A stretch of DNA of 57,681 nucleotides from Fimenecus sp045595185 (GTDB lineage Bacteria; Bacillota; Clostridia; Oscillospirales; Acutalibacteraceae): the NCBI GenBank assembly GCA_045595185.1, contig JAZNZX010000062.1, forward strand, positions 1-57,681, read 5' to 3'. Made by a program: the position numbers and the translations under genes. The notes beneath the pieces are model-generated. The model worked only from the letters and a program-made list of their open reading frames with translations. It had not been told where the DNA came from and made no database searches. Shown piece by piece: positions 23,401 through 32,312 of this stretch (positions within the stretch are counted from its first letter, which is position 1; every line of letters starts with the position of its first letter).

Positions 23401-26133
23401 TTACTCATTTGCACCGCAACATTTTTTGTACTTTTTACCGCTGCCGCAAGGACATGGGTCATTTCTGCCGACCTTTTCGCCTTTTTTGATTGGTCGCTTC
23501 TTGTCGCTACCGTCTGTTTCACCGTTTGTTGCGGTAATCTTTGCAGCCTGTTCACGCTTAACATCTTCCTCACTTCTGATACGGAAAAGAGTAAGTGTTG
23601 TAACAGTACCCTCACGGATAAGCGAGTTCATCTCGTCGAACATATCGTAGCTTTCCATTCTGAATGCAACAACAGGGTCCTGCTGTGCATAAGAACGAAG
23701 ATAAATACCGCGTTTGAGTTCGTCCATAGCATCAAGGTGGTCCATCCATCTGTGGTCAACATTGTTAAGGAGAACCTTTCTTTCAAGCTCAGCCATAAGG
23801 GCCTCGCCATATTCCTCATACTTTGCAGTATAAATATCCATAGCCTTGTTGTAGAAATAATCCTTATATTCTGCATTTGTATCGAACTTTGTTTCAAGTC
23901 CTTCTTCTGCGAGATATTTAAGTTTATTCACAAGACCTGCTCTGTTCCAATCAGATGGTGACTGTGAGTCAGGACAATAGAAATCAACCTGCTCTGTAAA
24001 GTAACCGTCAAACATTTTAAGAATTGCAGAATGAATGTCGTATCCGTCAAGCACCTGATTACGCTGTTCGTAAATCTTCTTTCTCTGTTCATTCATAACA
24101 TCGTCGAATTTAAGGACATTACGACGAGCAGCAAAGTGGTTACCTTCAACCTTTTTCTGTGCATTTTCAATTGTATTTGAGAAAATCTTTGCTTCAATAG
24201 GAAGGTCAGCAGCACTCGGGAAAGCGTCAATAATGTTATAGAAACGGTCACCTGCGAAAAGTCTTAACAATTCATCTTCTGCTGAAAGATAGAATTTACT
24301 GCGACCAGGGTCACCCTGACGACCTGCACGACCACGCAACTGATTGTCAATTCTTCGTGATTCGTGTCTTTCAGTACCGATGATGAAAAGACCGCCTGCT
24401 TCGCGTACCTTGTCTGCCTCATCCTTTAACTGATTCTTATATTTTGCTTCAAGCTCACGATATGTGTTTCGTGCCTCAATAATATCTGTGTTATCTGTTT
24501 CGGCAAAGCCTGTTGCCTCTGCAATAAGCTCGTCTGAATAATCCATTCTTCTCATTTCTGAACGAGCCATATAGTCAGGGTTACCACCAAGGATAATGTC
24601 AGTACCACGACCTGCCATATTTGTTGCAATTGTAACTGCACCAAGAGAACCTGCCTGTGCAATAATTTCAGCTTCTTTGTCATGATATTTAGCATTGAGG
24701 ACATTATGCTGAATACCTGCTTTACGAAGTGCCTTACTTAAAAGTTCACTCTTTTCAATATTTGTTGTACCGACAAGAACAGGCTGACCCTTTTTGTTAC
24801 ATTCAAAAATCTGCTCAATAATAGCCTTGAACTTAACAGCTTCTGTTTTATAAAGGACATCTTCTTCGTCCTTACGAATCATCGGCTTGTTTGTAGGGAT
24901 TTCAATAACATCAAGAGTGTAGATTTCCTGGAATTCACCACTTTCGGTCATAGCAGTACCTGTCATACCTGAAAGCTTTGAGTAAAGACGGAAATAGTTC
25001 TGGAATGTGATTGTAGCAAGAGTTTTTGATTCTCTTTCAACCTTAACATTTTCTTTCGCTTCAATAGCCTGATGAAGACCGTCAGAATAACGACGACCAA
25101 GCATAATACGACCTGTGAATTCGTCAACAATAAGCACCTGACCATCTTTTACAACATAGTCAACATCACGTTTCATAACACCGATTGCCTTGATTGCAAG
25201 GTCAATATGGTGCTGAAGAGTAAGGTTTTCAACATCGGCAAGGTTTTCAACATTAAATGCTCTTTCAGCCTTTTTGATACCCGATTTTGTAAGAGATGCT
25301 GTCTTGCCCTTTTCGTCAACAACAAAGTCGTATTCTTCGCCTTCCGGTATCATATTTTCGATACCCAGCTTTGCGTCAACTTCCTTAACCTTAAACATTC
25401 TGAGGCTTCTTGCAAACTGGTTTGCAACCTTATAAAGCTCGTTGGACTTATCTCCCATACCTGAAATAATAAGCGGAGTTCTTGCCTCATCAATAAGGAT
25501 TGAGTCAACCTCGTCAACAATTGCGAAGTTATGACCACGCTGAACTCTCTGCTCAGCATAAATAACCATATTATCACGAAGATAGTCAAAGCCCATTTCG
25601 TTATTAGTACCGTAAGTAATGTCACAGGCATAAGCCTGTCTTCTCTGTTCACCGTCAAGGTCGTGAACGATAAGACCTACTGAAAGTCCCATAAAGCGAT
25701 AAAGCTTACCCATCCATTCAGAGTCACGACGAGCAAGATAATCGTTGACAGTAACAATGTGAACACCTTTACCTGCAAGCGCGTTAAGATAAGCAGGAAG
25801 AGTAGCCACAAGAGTTTTACCTTCACCTGTTCTCATTTCAGCAATTCGTCCTTGATGAAGAACGATACCACCGATAATCTGTACAGGGAAATGACGCATA
25901 TTAAGGACACGGGCAGATGCTTCACGACAAGCAGCAAATGCTTCAGGAAGAATCTGGTCAAGTGTTTCACCGTTTTTAAGTCTTTCCTTGAATTCGGGAG
26001 TTTTTGCCTGAAGCTCGGCATCAGTAAGTTTTTTGTATTCTTCTTCAAGAGCTAAAACCTGTTTCTGAATTGGCATAATTCTCTTGATTTCTCTTGAAGA
26101 ATAATCACCAAAAAGTTTTTTGAATAAAGACAT
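23401..26133 (-). CDS. secA: Preprotein translocase ATPase SecA
   Basis: SecA, 910 aa, the motor that pushes unfolded preproteins through SecYEG. Seen: nucleotide-binding domain 1 with MRTGEGKTLVATLPAYLNAL (Walker A near residue 100) and IVDEVDSILIDEARTPLIISG (Walker B), preprotein cross-linking domain, NBD2 with TNMAGRGTDIILGGNP and RGRAGRQGDPG, the helical scaffold, and the C-terminal zinc-binding SEC-C motif NDPCPCGSGKKYKKCCG, used for SecB or ribosome contact. The start at 26133 gives the usual MSLFKKLFG opening and has AAAGGAT upstream; a longer reading adds 10 unsupported residues. Confidence 0.97.
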   Translation of the reverse strand: MSLFKKLFGDYSSREIKRIMPIQKQVLALEEEYKKLTDAELQAKTPEFKERLKNGETLDQILPEAFAACREASARVLNMRHFPVQIIGGIVLHQGRIAEMRTGEGKTLVATLPAYLNALAGKGVHIVTVNDYLARRDSEWMGKLYRFMGLSVGLIVHDLDGEQRRQAYACDITYGTNNEMGFDYLRDNMVIYAEQRVQRGHNFAIVDEVDSILIDEARTPLIISGMGDKSNELYKVANQFARSLRMFKVKEVDAKLGIENMIPEGEEYDFVVDEKGKTASLTKSGIKKAERAFNVENLADVENLTLQHHIDLAIKAIGVMKRDVDYVVKDGQVLIVDEFTGRIMLGRRYSDGLHQAIEAKENVKVERESKTLATITFQNYFRLYSKLSGMTGTAMTESGEFQEIYTLDVIEIPTNKPMIRKDEEDVLYKTEAVKFKAIIEQIFECNKKGQPVLVGTTNIEKSELLSKALRKAGIQHNVLNAKYHDKEAEIIAQAGSLGAVTIATNMAGRGTDIILGGNPDYMARSEMRRMDYSDELIAEATGFAETDNTDIIEARNTYRELEAKYKNQLKDEADKVREAGGLFIIGTERHESRRIDNQLRGRAGRQGDPGRSKFYLSAEDELLRLFAGDRFYNIIDAFPSAADLPIEAKIFSNTIENAQKKVEGNHFAARRNVLKFDDVMNEQRKKIYEQRNQVLDGYDIHSAILKMFDGYFTEQVDFYCPDSQSPSDWNRAGLVNKLKYLAEEGLETKFDTNAEYKDYFYNKAMDIYTAKYEEYGEALMAELERKVLLNNVDHRWMDHLDAMDELKRGIYLRSYAQQDPVVAFRMESYDMFDEMNSLIREGTVTTLTLFRIRSEEDVKREQAAKITATNGETDGSDKKRPIKKGEKVGRNDPCPCGSGKKYKKCCGANE

Positions 26134-26291
26134 TTTTATATCTATCCTTTCAGAAAATTGCAATTTTTACGGGTATTTTGTGTTATTTTGTCATTTGCCT
26201 AAACCAACCCATTATATATTGGTAACATTATAACATATATTTTACGAAAAATCATTAACTTTTTGTGAAAAATTTAGGTTTTTTCCTTGAT

Positions 26292-26320
26292 TTGACAAGG
26301 ATTTTTTGGTATCCTTTAAT
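26292..26320 (+). promoter_or_regulatory. Promoter of the aminotransferase-transketolase operon
   Basis: TTGACA (26292-26297), 17-bp spacer, TTTAAT (26315-26320). About 50 nt of leader precede the ribosome binding site AAGGAGG. Close to a consensus sigma-A promoter, diverging from secA. Confidence 0.75.
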
Positions 26321-26377
26321 GTGTATATAAATTTCTTAATTTAGTTATACTGAAAAATGATTAAGGAGGCGTTAAAA

Positions 26378-27142
26378 ATGACTGACGCAAGAACAATGGC
26401 TTACATAAATATGTATGCTGTTCTCGGCACATTGGAAAATCTTTGCGAGCTTGATAACAAGGCAAAAGAGATTCTTTCAACTCTTGAAAATCCTGTTTCA
26501 TTGGCTTTCGATGTTAAAGATGGCCCAAGTGCTACACTTACATTCTCTAAAAACGGATGTCGTATGGAAGATGGCGTCAACAGCAAGTGTGATATTAAAA
26601 TTCCTGTATCCTCTTGCGACAAGTTCAACAAAATTATTGATGGTGTGGTAACACCTATCCCTACAAAGGGTCTTACAAAGGTAGGTTTCCTTTTGAAGAC
26701 ATTTACCGCACTTACAGACAGACTTACAGAGGTTATGAGACCTACTCCTGAAGCTCTCAAGGACCCTGATTTCTTCCGTCTTAATACAATCTGTACATTC
26801 TATACTGTTTCTGTGGCAATTTCACAGATTGGTAATCAGGATGCTATCGGCAAATTCAGTGCTTCAAATATTGTTGACGGTGATATTCAGATTGGCATTA
26901 AGGATGTTGTTTATTCAACAATCCGTGTTAAGAACAATCACCTTATCACAATCAAGCAGAATCCTGAAAAGCCACGCGCAATTATGGAATTCTGCGATTT
27001 ACAGCTTGCAAACGCTCTTTTTGCTGGTACAGTTAACTCAATCGACCATGTTGGTAACGGTAACATCACAATTCGTGGTCTTATCTCAATGGTTGACAAT
27101 GTAAACCGTATCCTTGACAGAGTTGGATTATACTTAGCATAA
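26378..27142 (+). CDS. SCP2-like tandem-domain protein (A)
   Basis: Protein of 254 aa, soluble, with no signal peptide. I see two similar halves (about 35-110 and 165-250). Each has a beta-rich start followed by a pattern like 'x-F-x-x-L-x-x-N-A-L-F-x-G-x-V', as in the SCP2 sterol-carrier fold (MEFCDLQLANALFAGTVNSIDHVGNG... in the second half). The halves are joined by a helix containing VAISQIGN. The gene at 30415 has the same two-half plan and an equivalent SGISQLNK helix, so the two are probably distant paralogues bracketing the operon. SCP2 domains bind lipids or other hydrophobic ligands; that role here is an inference. Start at 26378 after AAGGAGG. Confidence 0.5.
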   Translation: MTDARTMAYINMYAVLGTLENLCELDNKAKEILSTLENPVSLAFDVKDGPSATLTFSKNGCRMEDGVNSKCDIKIPVSSCDKFNKIIDGVVTPIPTKGLTKVGFLLKTFTALTDRLTEVMRPTPEALKDPDFFRLNTICTFYTVSVAISQIGNQDAIGKFSASNIVDGDIQIGIKDVVYSTIRVKNNHLITIKQNPEKPRAIMEFCDLQLANALFAGTVNSIDHVGNGNITIRGLISMVDNVNRILDRVGLYLA

Positions 27143-27155
27143 GGAGGAAACGGAA

Positions 27156-28421
27156 ATGAGTAAATTCCCAACATATGATACAACTAAAAGCCGCGAAATG
27201 TTTAACCGTGCAACAAAGGTTATTCCCGGCGGTATTTACGGTCATTTAGGTCCTGCTGAAGGTCAGTGGATTCCTGTTAACAGATGGCCATCATTCGCAG
27301 AAAAAGCACAGGGCTCATACTTCTGGGACGTTGACGGTAACAAGTACATTGACTATATGTGTGCTTACGGTCCTAACGTTTTAGGTTATAACGACCCCGA
27401 TGTTGATGCTGCTGCATTGGCACAGCTTAAGCTCGGTAACTGTACAACAGCACCGGGTAAGGTTATGGTTGAATGTGCTGAAACTCTTGTTGATACAGTA
27501 GCATGTGCTGACTGGGCATTCTTCTGCAAGAACGGTTCTGACACAACAACTCTTGCAACAATGGCAGCAAGAGCACATACACATAAGAAAAAGATTATTT
27601 TCCTTAAATACTACTATCACGGAGATTTCCCATGGGCACAGAAAATTGACTACCCTGGTATCACTCCTGAAGATGTAGCAAACAACATTATCGTTCCTTG
27701 GTTTGACCTTGATGCAATTCAGAAGGCTTATGACGACAACAACGGCGACATTGCCGGTATTATTGCACAGCCATATGACCATGGTAACTTCAAGGATAAT
27801 GAAGTTGCTTCAAAGGAATATTGGCAGGCAGTTCGTAAATGGTGCGACGACCACGGTGCAGTTCTTATCATCGACGACGTTCGTGCAGGCTTCCGTCTTG
27901 ACCTTGCTGGTTCTGACCATTTCTATGGCTTCAAGGCAGACCTTATCTGCTTCTGTAAAGCTCTTGCTAACGGTTACAATATGTCAGCACTTTGCGGTGG
28001 CGAGCATATGAAAGCAACTGTTTCAGGTATTACATATACAGGTTCATATTGGATGAGCTCTGTTCCATTTGCAGCTTGTATCGCTTGTATCAACAAGATG
28101 AAGGCTCTTGACACACCAACAATGTTCCGTCGTCTCGGTAAAATGGTTACAGACGGCTTCAAGGCAGCAGGTGCTGAACATGGTTTCGACCTTCGCGTAT
28201 CAGGTGAACCTGCACTCTTCTACTTAAGAATTGCTAATGATGACAACCTTATGCTTCATCAGGAATGGGTTGCAGAATGTGTTAACCGTGGTTTGTTCAT
28301 CACATCTCATCACAACCATTTCATCAATGCTTCTCTTACTGAAGAAGACATTAAGAAGTCAATTGAAATTGCAGAAGATGCATTCTCAGTTGTAGCAAAA
28401 AATCATCCTGAACTCAGATAA
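27156..28421 (+). CDS. Class III PLP aminotransferase (HemL-like)
   Basis: Fold-type I, class III aminotransferase, 421 aa, closest in style to glutamate-1-semialdehyde aminomutase and related amino-sugar or secondary-metabolism aminotransferases. Motifs: IPGGIYGHLGPAEG near the start, YFWDVDGNKYIDY, the cofactor-binding FCKNGSDTTTLATMAARAHT, Asp in IIDDVRAGFRLD, and the PLP lysine K268 in CFCKALANGYN. HemL itself has a glycine-rich segment after the lysine, which is replaced here, and no other heme-synthesis gene is present, so I do not call it HemL. It follows the SCP2-like gene by 13 bp with AAGGAGG and is followed by the split transketolase, suggesting that it aminates a ketone or aldehyde made by that enzyme, or feeds it. 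Confidence 0.85.
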   Translation: MSKFPTYDTTKSREMFNRATKVIPGGIYGHLGPAEGQWIPVNRWPSFAEKAQGSYFWDVDGNKYIDYMCAYGPNVLGYNDPDVDAAALAQLKLGNCTTAPGKVMVECAETLVDTVACADWAFFCKNGSDTTTLATMAARAHTHKKKIIFLKYYYHGDFPWAQKIDYPGITPEDVANNIIVPWFDLDAIQKAYDDNNGDIAGIIAQPYDHGNFKDNEVASKEYWQAVRKWCDDHGAVLIIDDVRAGFRLDLAGSDHFYGFKADLICFCKALANGYNMSALCGGEHMKATVSGITYTGSYWMSSVPFAACIACINKMKALDTPTMFRRLGKMVTDGFKAAGAEHGFDLRVSGEPALFYLRIANDDNLMLHQEWVAECVNRGLFITSHHNHFINASLTEEDIKKSIEIAEDAFSVVAKNHPELR

Positions 28422-28434
28422 TCAAACAAATCAT

Positions 28435-28454
28435 AGTGAAGTGGGGACTTCACT
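28435..28454 (+). other. Intra-operon hairpin
   Basis: AGTGAAGT (28435-28442) pairs with ACTTCACT (28447-28454) around a GGGG loop, in the 62-bp gap between the aminotransferase and transketolase genes. A short T-rich stretch follows. It may act as partial terminator or RNA-stability element that lowers expression of the downstream genes. Confidence 0.55.
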
Positions 28455-28483
28455 TTAAATAAAGTTTTCTTGGAGGGAAAATT

Positions 28484-29365
28484 ATGGCTAATTTATCAAA
28501 GGCAGAATGGCTCCAGCTCGAAAAGAAAGCCCTCGAACTCCGCAAGCTCTGCGTACAGACAACTGTATGGGCAGGCAGCGGACATTTCGGTGGCGGTATG
28601 AGTGTTATGGACCTTCTCACAGTTCTTTATCACAAGTATCTCAACATCAAGGTTGACGAACCACAGTGGGACGACCGTGACAGATTTATTCTTTCAAAAG
28701 GTCACGCAGCAATCGCTTATGCTCCTGTTCTTTGTGACAAGGGCTTCAACGATGTTGAAATGCTTAAATCATTCAACCTTTCAGGTTCAAAAATGGGTAT
28801 GCACCTTGACTCAAACAAGGTTGTAGGCGTTGACGCTTCAACAGGTTCTCTCGGTCACGGTCCATCAATCGCAGCAGGTACAGCACTTGCAGCAAGACTT
28901 ATGAACAAAGATTTCCTTACATATGTAGTTACCGGTGACGGTGAGCTTGGTGAAGGTTCATGTTGGGAAGGCTTTATGACAATGAATCACTACAATCTTT
29001 CTAACTGTATCGTATTTATCGACCGTAACCACAATATGATTGACGGTAACACAGAAGATGTTATGAAGCTTGAACCACTTGCTGACAAGATGACAGCATT
29101 CGGTTTCAACACTATCGTTGTTGACGGTAACAATATCGGTGAGCTTTGTGACGCTATTGACGTTGCTATCGAAAGAGCAAAGACACCTCAGGCTCCTACT
29201 TGTATTCTTATGGATACAAAGAAGGGTGCAGGTATCAAGTCAATCGAAGGCGACTACACATGGCACTACGGTGCAATCGACGATGCACTCTTTGAAAAGT
29301 TCAACAATGAGCTTGATGCTGACTATGCAGCAAGAGTTGCAAGAGCAGAAAAGGAGGGTAAATAA
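28484..29365 (+). CDS. Transketolase, N-terminal subunit
   Basis: N-terminal half (293 aa) of a split transketolase: the thiamine diphosphate pyrophosphate-binding domain. It shows GHFGGGMSVMDLLTVLY, FILSKGHAAIAYAPVL, the GDGELGEGSCWEGFM ThDP/Mg motif (G151-D152-G153, with Asn at FIDRNHNMIDG) and KGAGIKSIEGDYTWHYG. Two-subunit transketolases are common in Clostridia and archaea, either for the pentose phosphate path or in special pathways. Being placed between an aminotransferase and SCP2-like genes favours a special role (inference). GGAGGG precedes the ATG. Confidence 0.93.
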   Translation: MANLSKAEWLQLEKKALELRKLCVQTTVWAGSGHFGGGMSVMDLLTVLYHKYLNIKVDEPQWDDRDRFILSKGHAAIAYAPVLCDKGFNDVEMLKSFNLSGSKMGMHLDSNKVVGVDASTGSLGHGPSIAAGTALAARLMNKDFLTYVVTGDGELGEGSCWEGFMTMNHYNLSNCIVFIDRNHNMIDGNTEDVMKLEPLADKMTAFGFNTIVVDGNNIGELCDAIDVAIERAKTPQAPTCILMDTKKGAGIKSIEGDYTWHYGAIDDALFEKFNNELDADYAARVARAEKEGK

Positions 29366-29367
29366 TT

Positions 29368-30375
29368 ATGGCAGGCGGATTTGTTTATACAGCAGTTGAC
29401 CAGACTGCACTTTCTACAGCTGAAATTTACGGTAAGGCACTTGCCGACATTATTTTAAGAGACCCTAAGGTTGTTGCTATTACAGCTGACCTTGCAAAAT
29501 CAACAAAGCTTGGTGACGTTTTAAAGGTTTGTCCTGAAAGAGTTATCAATGTTGGTATCGCAGAACAGGATATGTTTGGTGTTGCAGCAGGTATGGCAAG
29601 AGCAGGTATGATTCCTTTCCTTTCAGGTTTCTCTGCATTCACATCAATGCGTGCTTGTGACCAGCTTCACACAGACATCTGCTATCAGAATGTTAACGCA
29701 AAGATTATTGCTACTCATTCAGGTACATCATTCGGTCAGGCAGGTTCTACTCACCACGCTATTACTGACCTTGCTATCACAAGAGCAATGCCAAACCTTA
29801 CAGTTATCGTTCCTGCTGACGGTTTTGAAACAGCAAACGCAGTTAACGCTGCTTATGATAACTTTGGACCATATTACATCCGTATCAACCGTGGTTTTGA
29901 CCGTGTTCTTTACGAAAACCAGGATTATGGCTTTGAAGTAGGTAAGGCTGTTGAAGTTCACGAGGGTACAGATATCACAGTTATCGCTTGTGGTTCTTGC
30001 GTATTCCAGGCTCGTGAAGCTGCTAAATTCCTTAAGAATGCTGACGGACTTAGCGTTCGTGTTCTTAATATGCACACAATCAGCCCAATCGACGTTGAGG
30101 CTATTCAGAAAGCAATTTCAGACACAAGAAGAATTATCACAGTTGAAGACCACCTTGTTACAGGCGGCTTAGGTTCAGCAGTTGCTGAAGTTATGGCTCA
30201 GTACGGTAAGGGTTGTGCATTCAAGATGCTCGGTCATAAGGGCTTCGCTATGATTGGTCTTCAGGAAGATATTATGTCAGATGCTGGCATTGATTCTAAC
30301 GGTATCATCGCTGCAGTTCGTGAAATGATGAATGCAGACTTTGAAGAAGACGACAACTGGGACGACGAAGTATAA
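29368..30375 (+). CDS. Transketolase, C-terminal subunit
   Basis: C-terminal half (335 aa): the pyrimidine-binding domain (about 15-180), with the ThDP-activating glutamate in VGIAEQDMFGVAAGMARAG and the STHHAITDLAITRAMPNLTVIVPAD segment, and the C-terminal transketolase domain (about 195-320, EVHEGTDITVIACGSCV, VEDHLVTGGLGSAVAEV). It pairs with the N-terminal subunit to form a heterotetramer that moves two-carbon units between sugars or onto another aldehyde. It starts two bases after the previous stop, with GGAGGG in the end of that gene, so the two are made in equal amounts. A short acidic tail (FEEDDNWDDEV) ends the protein. Confidence 0.93.
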   Translation: MAGGFVYTAVDQTALSTAEIYGKALADIILRDPKVVAITADLAKSTKLGDVLKVCPERVINVGIAEQDMFGVAAGMARAGMIPFLSGFSAFTSMRACDQLHTDICYQNVNAKIIATHSGTSFGQAGSTHHAITDLAITRAMPNLTVIVPADGFETANAVNAAYDNFGPYYIRINRGFDRVLYENQDYGFEVGKAVEVHEGTDITVIACGSCVFQAREAAKFLKNADGLSVRVLNMHTISPIDVEAIQKAISDTRRIITVEDHLVTGGLGSAVAEVMAQYGKGCAFKMLGHKGFAMIGLQEDIMSDAGIDSNGIIAAVREMMNADFEEDDNWDDEV

Positions 30376-30414
30376 TTACTTTGTTAACATTACTTCGGAA
30401 AGAGAGTTGATAAT

Positions 30415-31221
30415 ATGCACGAACAAAATGAACTTTATTCATCAAAAATATTTTTCAATGCTGCATTGCCACTTTTGAAAGTTATTGCTACTGATGTTCC
30501 ATCTCTCAAAGCTCAGTTCGACAAGCTCACTACTGTTTTACAGATTAGTGCACTTGATTCTGAGGTAGAAGGTGGAAAGTATGCAACTCATTTTATCATC
30601 ACAGAGGGTGAATGGGAAACAAAACTTGATTCTGCACACGAAGCACCTGATGTTGAGCTTGAATTCAAGAATATTGAGGCAATGAACGCATTCTTCAAGG
30701 GTAAAATCGGTCCTAAGACTCTTCCAAAAATGAAGGGTGTATTTAAGAATTTTGCAGCATTCAAAGCAATGCTTATGACACTTCTTAAACTTTCTGACCT
30801 TACAGGTGCTACTGAACCTCCAAAGGATGAAGAAACAAAAACTCTTATGGTTAAGTGCTTCTTCTATCTCCTTTCAAGTGGTATCAGCCAGCTTAACAAA
30901 CTGGGTCACGAAGCAATTAAAGACTGGACTTCAAAGAGCCCTGACCGTGTTTACGCTTTCGCAGTTGACGGTCATCCTGAAGTTGCTGCTTTCATCCGTA
31001 TTAAAGCAGGTAAATCAAGAGCCGGTCGTGGCGAATACAAGAGAGCAATGCCTTTCTTCACACTTCGTTTCAATAACCTTGATTCTGCACTCGGAACACT
31101 TCTCGGCACAGACGATATGCTTGAAGCAACAAAAGCAGGCCGTATTATTATGGACGGTGGTCCTGAATTCGGTGCACAAATTGGTGGCTTTATGCTTGAA
31201 GTCGGCGACTTGGCAAAATAA
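30415..31221 (+). CDS. SCP2-like tandem-domain protein (B)
   Basis: Protein of 268 aa, soluble. It has the same two-half plan as the first gene of the operon: first half about 50-125 (APDVELEFKNIEAMNAFFKGKIGP, a typical SCP2-like strand-helix pattern), a linking helix with YLLSSGISQLNKLGHEAIKDW, and a second half about 180-265 (FFTLRFNNLDSALGTLLGTDDM). Similarity to protein A is by pattern, not strong identity. A and B may form a complex or carry a hydrophobic substrate for the enzymes between them (inference). It is the last gene before a terminator. GAAAGAGAG serves as ribosome binding site. Confidence 0.5.
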   Translation: MHEQNELYSSKIFFNAALPLLKVIATDVPSLKAQFDKLTTVLQISALDSEVEGGKYATHFIITEGEWETKLDSAHEAPDVELEFKNIEAMNAFFKGKIGPKTLPKMKGVFKNFAAFKAMLMTLLKLSDLTGATEPPKDEETKTLMVKCFFYLLSSGISQLNKLGHEAIKDWTSKSPDRVYAFAVDGHPEVAAFIRIKAGKSRAGRGEYKRAMPFFTLRFNNLDSALGTLLGTDDMLEATKAGRIIMDGGPEFGAQIGGFMLEVGDLAK

Positions 31222-31235
31222 TTTAACACACATAA

Positions 31236-31267
31236 CAAAAGCTCGGTGTAAAACCCGAGCTTTTTGT
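31236..31267 (+). terminator. Terminator of the aminotransferase-transketolase operon
   Basis: Stem AAAGCTCGG / CCGAGCTTT with a TGTAAAA loop and a T-rich tail, 15 nt past the last stop codon. Confidence 0.9.
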
Positions 31268-31282
31268 TTTATAGTTATTTGT

Positions 31283-31397
31283 GTCATTCTGAGGAACGAA
31301 GTGACGAAGAATCTCTTCCCATTTGTCGGTCACCCTGAACGAAGTGAAGGGTCTATTATAATTAGGATAGAGATTCTTCGCTTACGCTCAGAATGAC
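31283..31397. repeat. CATTCTGAG-type palindromic repeat
   Basis: Complete unit: outer arms GTCATTCTGAG..GAAGAATCTC and inverse, inner GTCACCCTGAA..GAAGGGTCT. A different short hairpin remnant (CAGGCGTGGAAGCCTG, about 31402-31417) follows. Confidence 0.85.
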
Positions 31398-31439
31398 TTT
31401 ACAGGCGTGGAAGCCTGCCACTACGCGACACATACTCCA

Positions 31440-32192
31440 TTATTTTTCCGTCTTCTTCTCGCGAACAAGTCCGATTATGTGATAAATACTCATCCCAATT
31501 GATGCTGTTACACCTGTATTCATAAAACTACATAGCCATTCAAACCAATCAGCACTAATGTGCGGTAAAGAGAATGTAAGGAGTAAACAACTTACACATA
31601 TCAATAATATAACCAAGCTTAATATTAAAAGGGTTATTCTTTTTTTCAATGTTAAATTTGAAATATCCTTCATATACACAATATTGAGTATTGTCATAAT
31701 GATAATAAAAACAAATTTGATAATATGTAGTATTTCCCAAGCAAAGCCTGTACCCACAAACAATTCTATCAACAAATAAAATATCCACGAGCACCAATAC
31801 CAAGCATATTTTTTCACTTTGAAGCAAACAATTGTGCAAAGAACTAAAGGAATACACAGATAAAGTGCTAACGGTGCAGTTACCAATAAAATAAGTGCAC
31901 TTAATAATGTAACGCCCAAAAACACAAAACCTGCCACTTTATTTGGCGTTATTGTTGATTTTTGTGCTTCTACTAGCACTATGTCCCTTTCAATCTTTTC
32001 TCTGCCTGTCAGCTCATCAAGTGTAATCTCAAAAATATCGCACAATTTAATCAGTTTATCCAAATCAGGAACTGCTGTATTGTTTTCCCATTTTGAAACT
32101 GACTGACGGGAAACATCGAGTCTGTCTGCCAAGTCACCTTGAGACAAATTCTTTTTTGTTCGTAATTCATAGATTTTTTCACCGAAATTCAT
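31440..32192 (-). CDS. XRE-family regulator with membrane domain
   Basis: Protein of 250 aa. Residues 1-65 are a helix-turn-helix of the Xre/Cro type (LSQGDLADRLDVSRQSVSKWENNTAVPDLDKLIKLCDIFEITLDELTG). The rest holds about six hydrophobic helices (90-107, 110-125, 133-150, 155-175, 185-208, 222-240). Such membrane-tethered repressors are frequent in Firmicutes and often control their own gene or a nearby transporter, here unidentified. AGGAGG precedes the ATG. Palindromes in the upstream region are possible operators. Confidence 0.85.
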   Translation of the reverse strand: MNFGEKIYELRTKKNLSQGDLADRLDVSRQSVSKWENNTAVPDLDKLIKLCDIFEITLDELTGREKIERDIVLVEAQKSTITPNKVAGFVFLGVTLLSALILLVTAPLALYLCIPLVLCTIVCFKVKKYAWYWCSWIFYLLIELFVGTGFAWEILHIIKFVFIIIMTILNIVYMKDISNLTLKKRITLLILSLVILLICVSCLLLTFSLPHISADWFEWLCSFMNTGVTASIGMSIYHIIGLVREKKTEK

Positions 32193-32229
32193 CGTATAAC
32201 CTCCTTTTCTGAATAAATCTTACCACAGA

Positions 32230-32282
32230 AAAGGCATAAAAGTCCACCAACTTGCCTTTAAAATTTAGCAACTGACAGTTGC
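32230..32282 (-). promoter_or_regulatory. Palindromic candidate operators upstream of the XRE gene
   Basis: A 15-bp palindrome, GCAACTGACAGTTGC (32268-32282), and an inverted repeat AAAGGCA / TGCCTTT (about 32231-32260) lie 40-90 bp before the XRE start codon. Autoregulation is a guess from position; no clear promoter was found. Confidence 0.4.
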
Positions 32283-32312
32283 ACATATGAAATGTTGTGA
32301 AAATATGGTTTT

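Noticed and set aside
27156..28421. HemL (glutamate-1-semialdehyde aminomutase) for heme synthesis
   Set aside because: No other heme gene is near, the sequence after the PLP lysine differs from HemL, and the neighbours are transketolase and SCP2-like genes.
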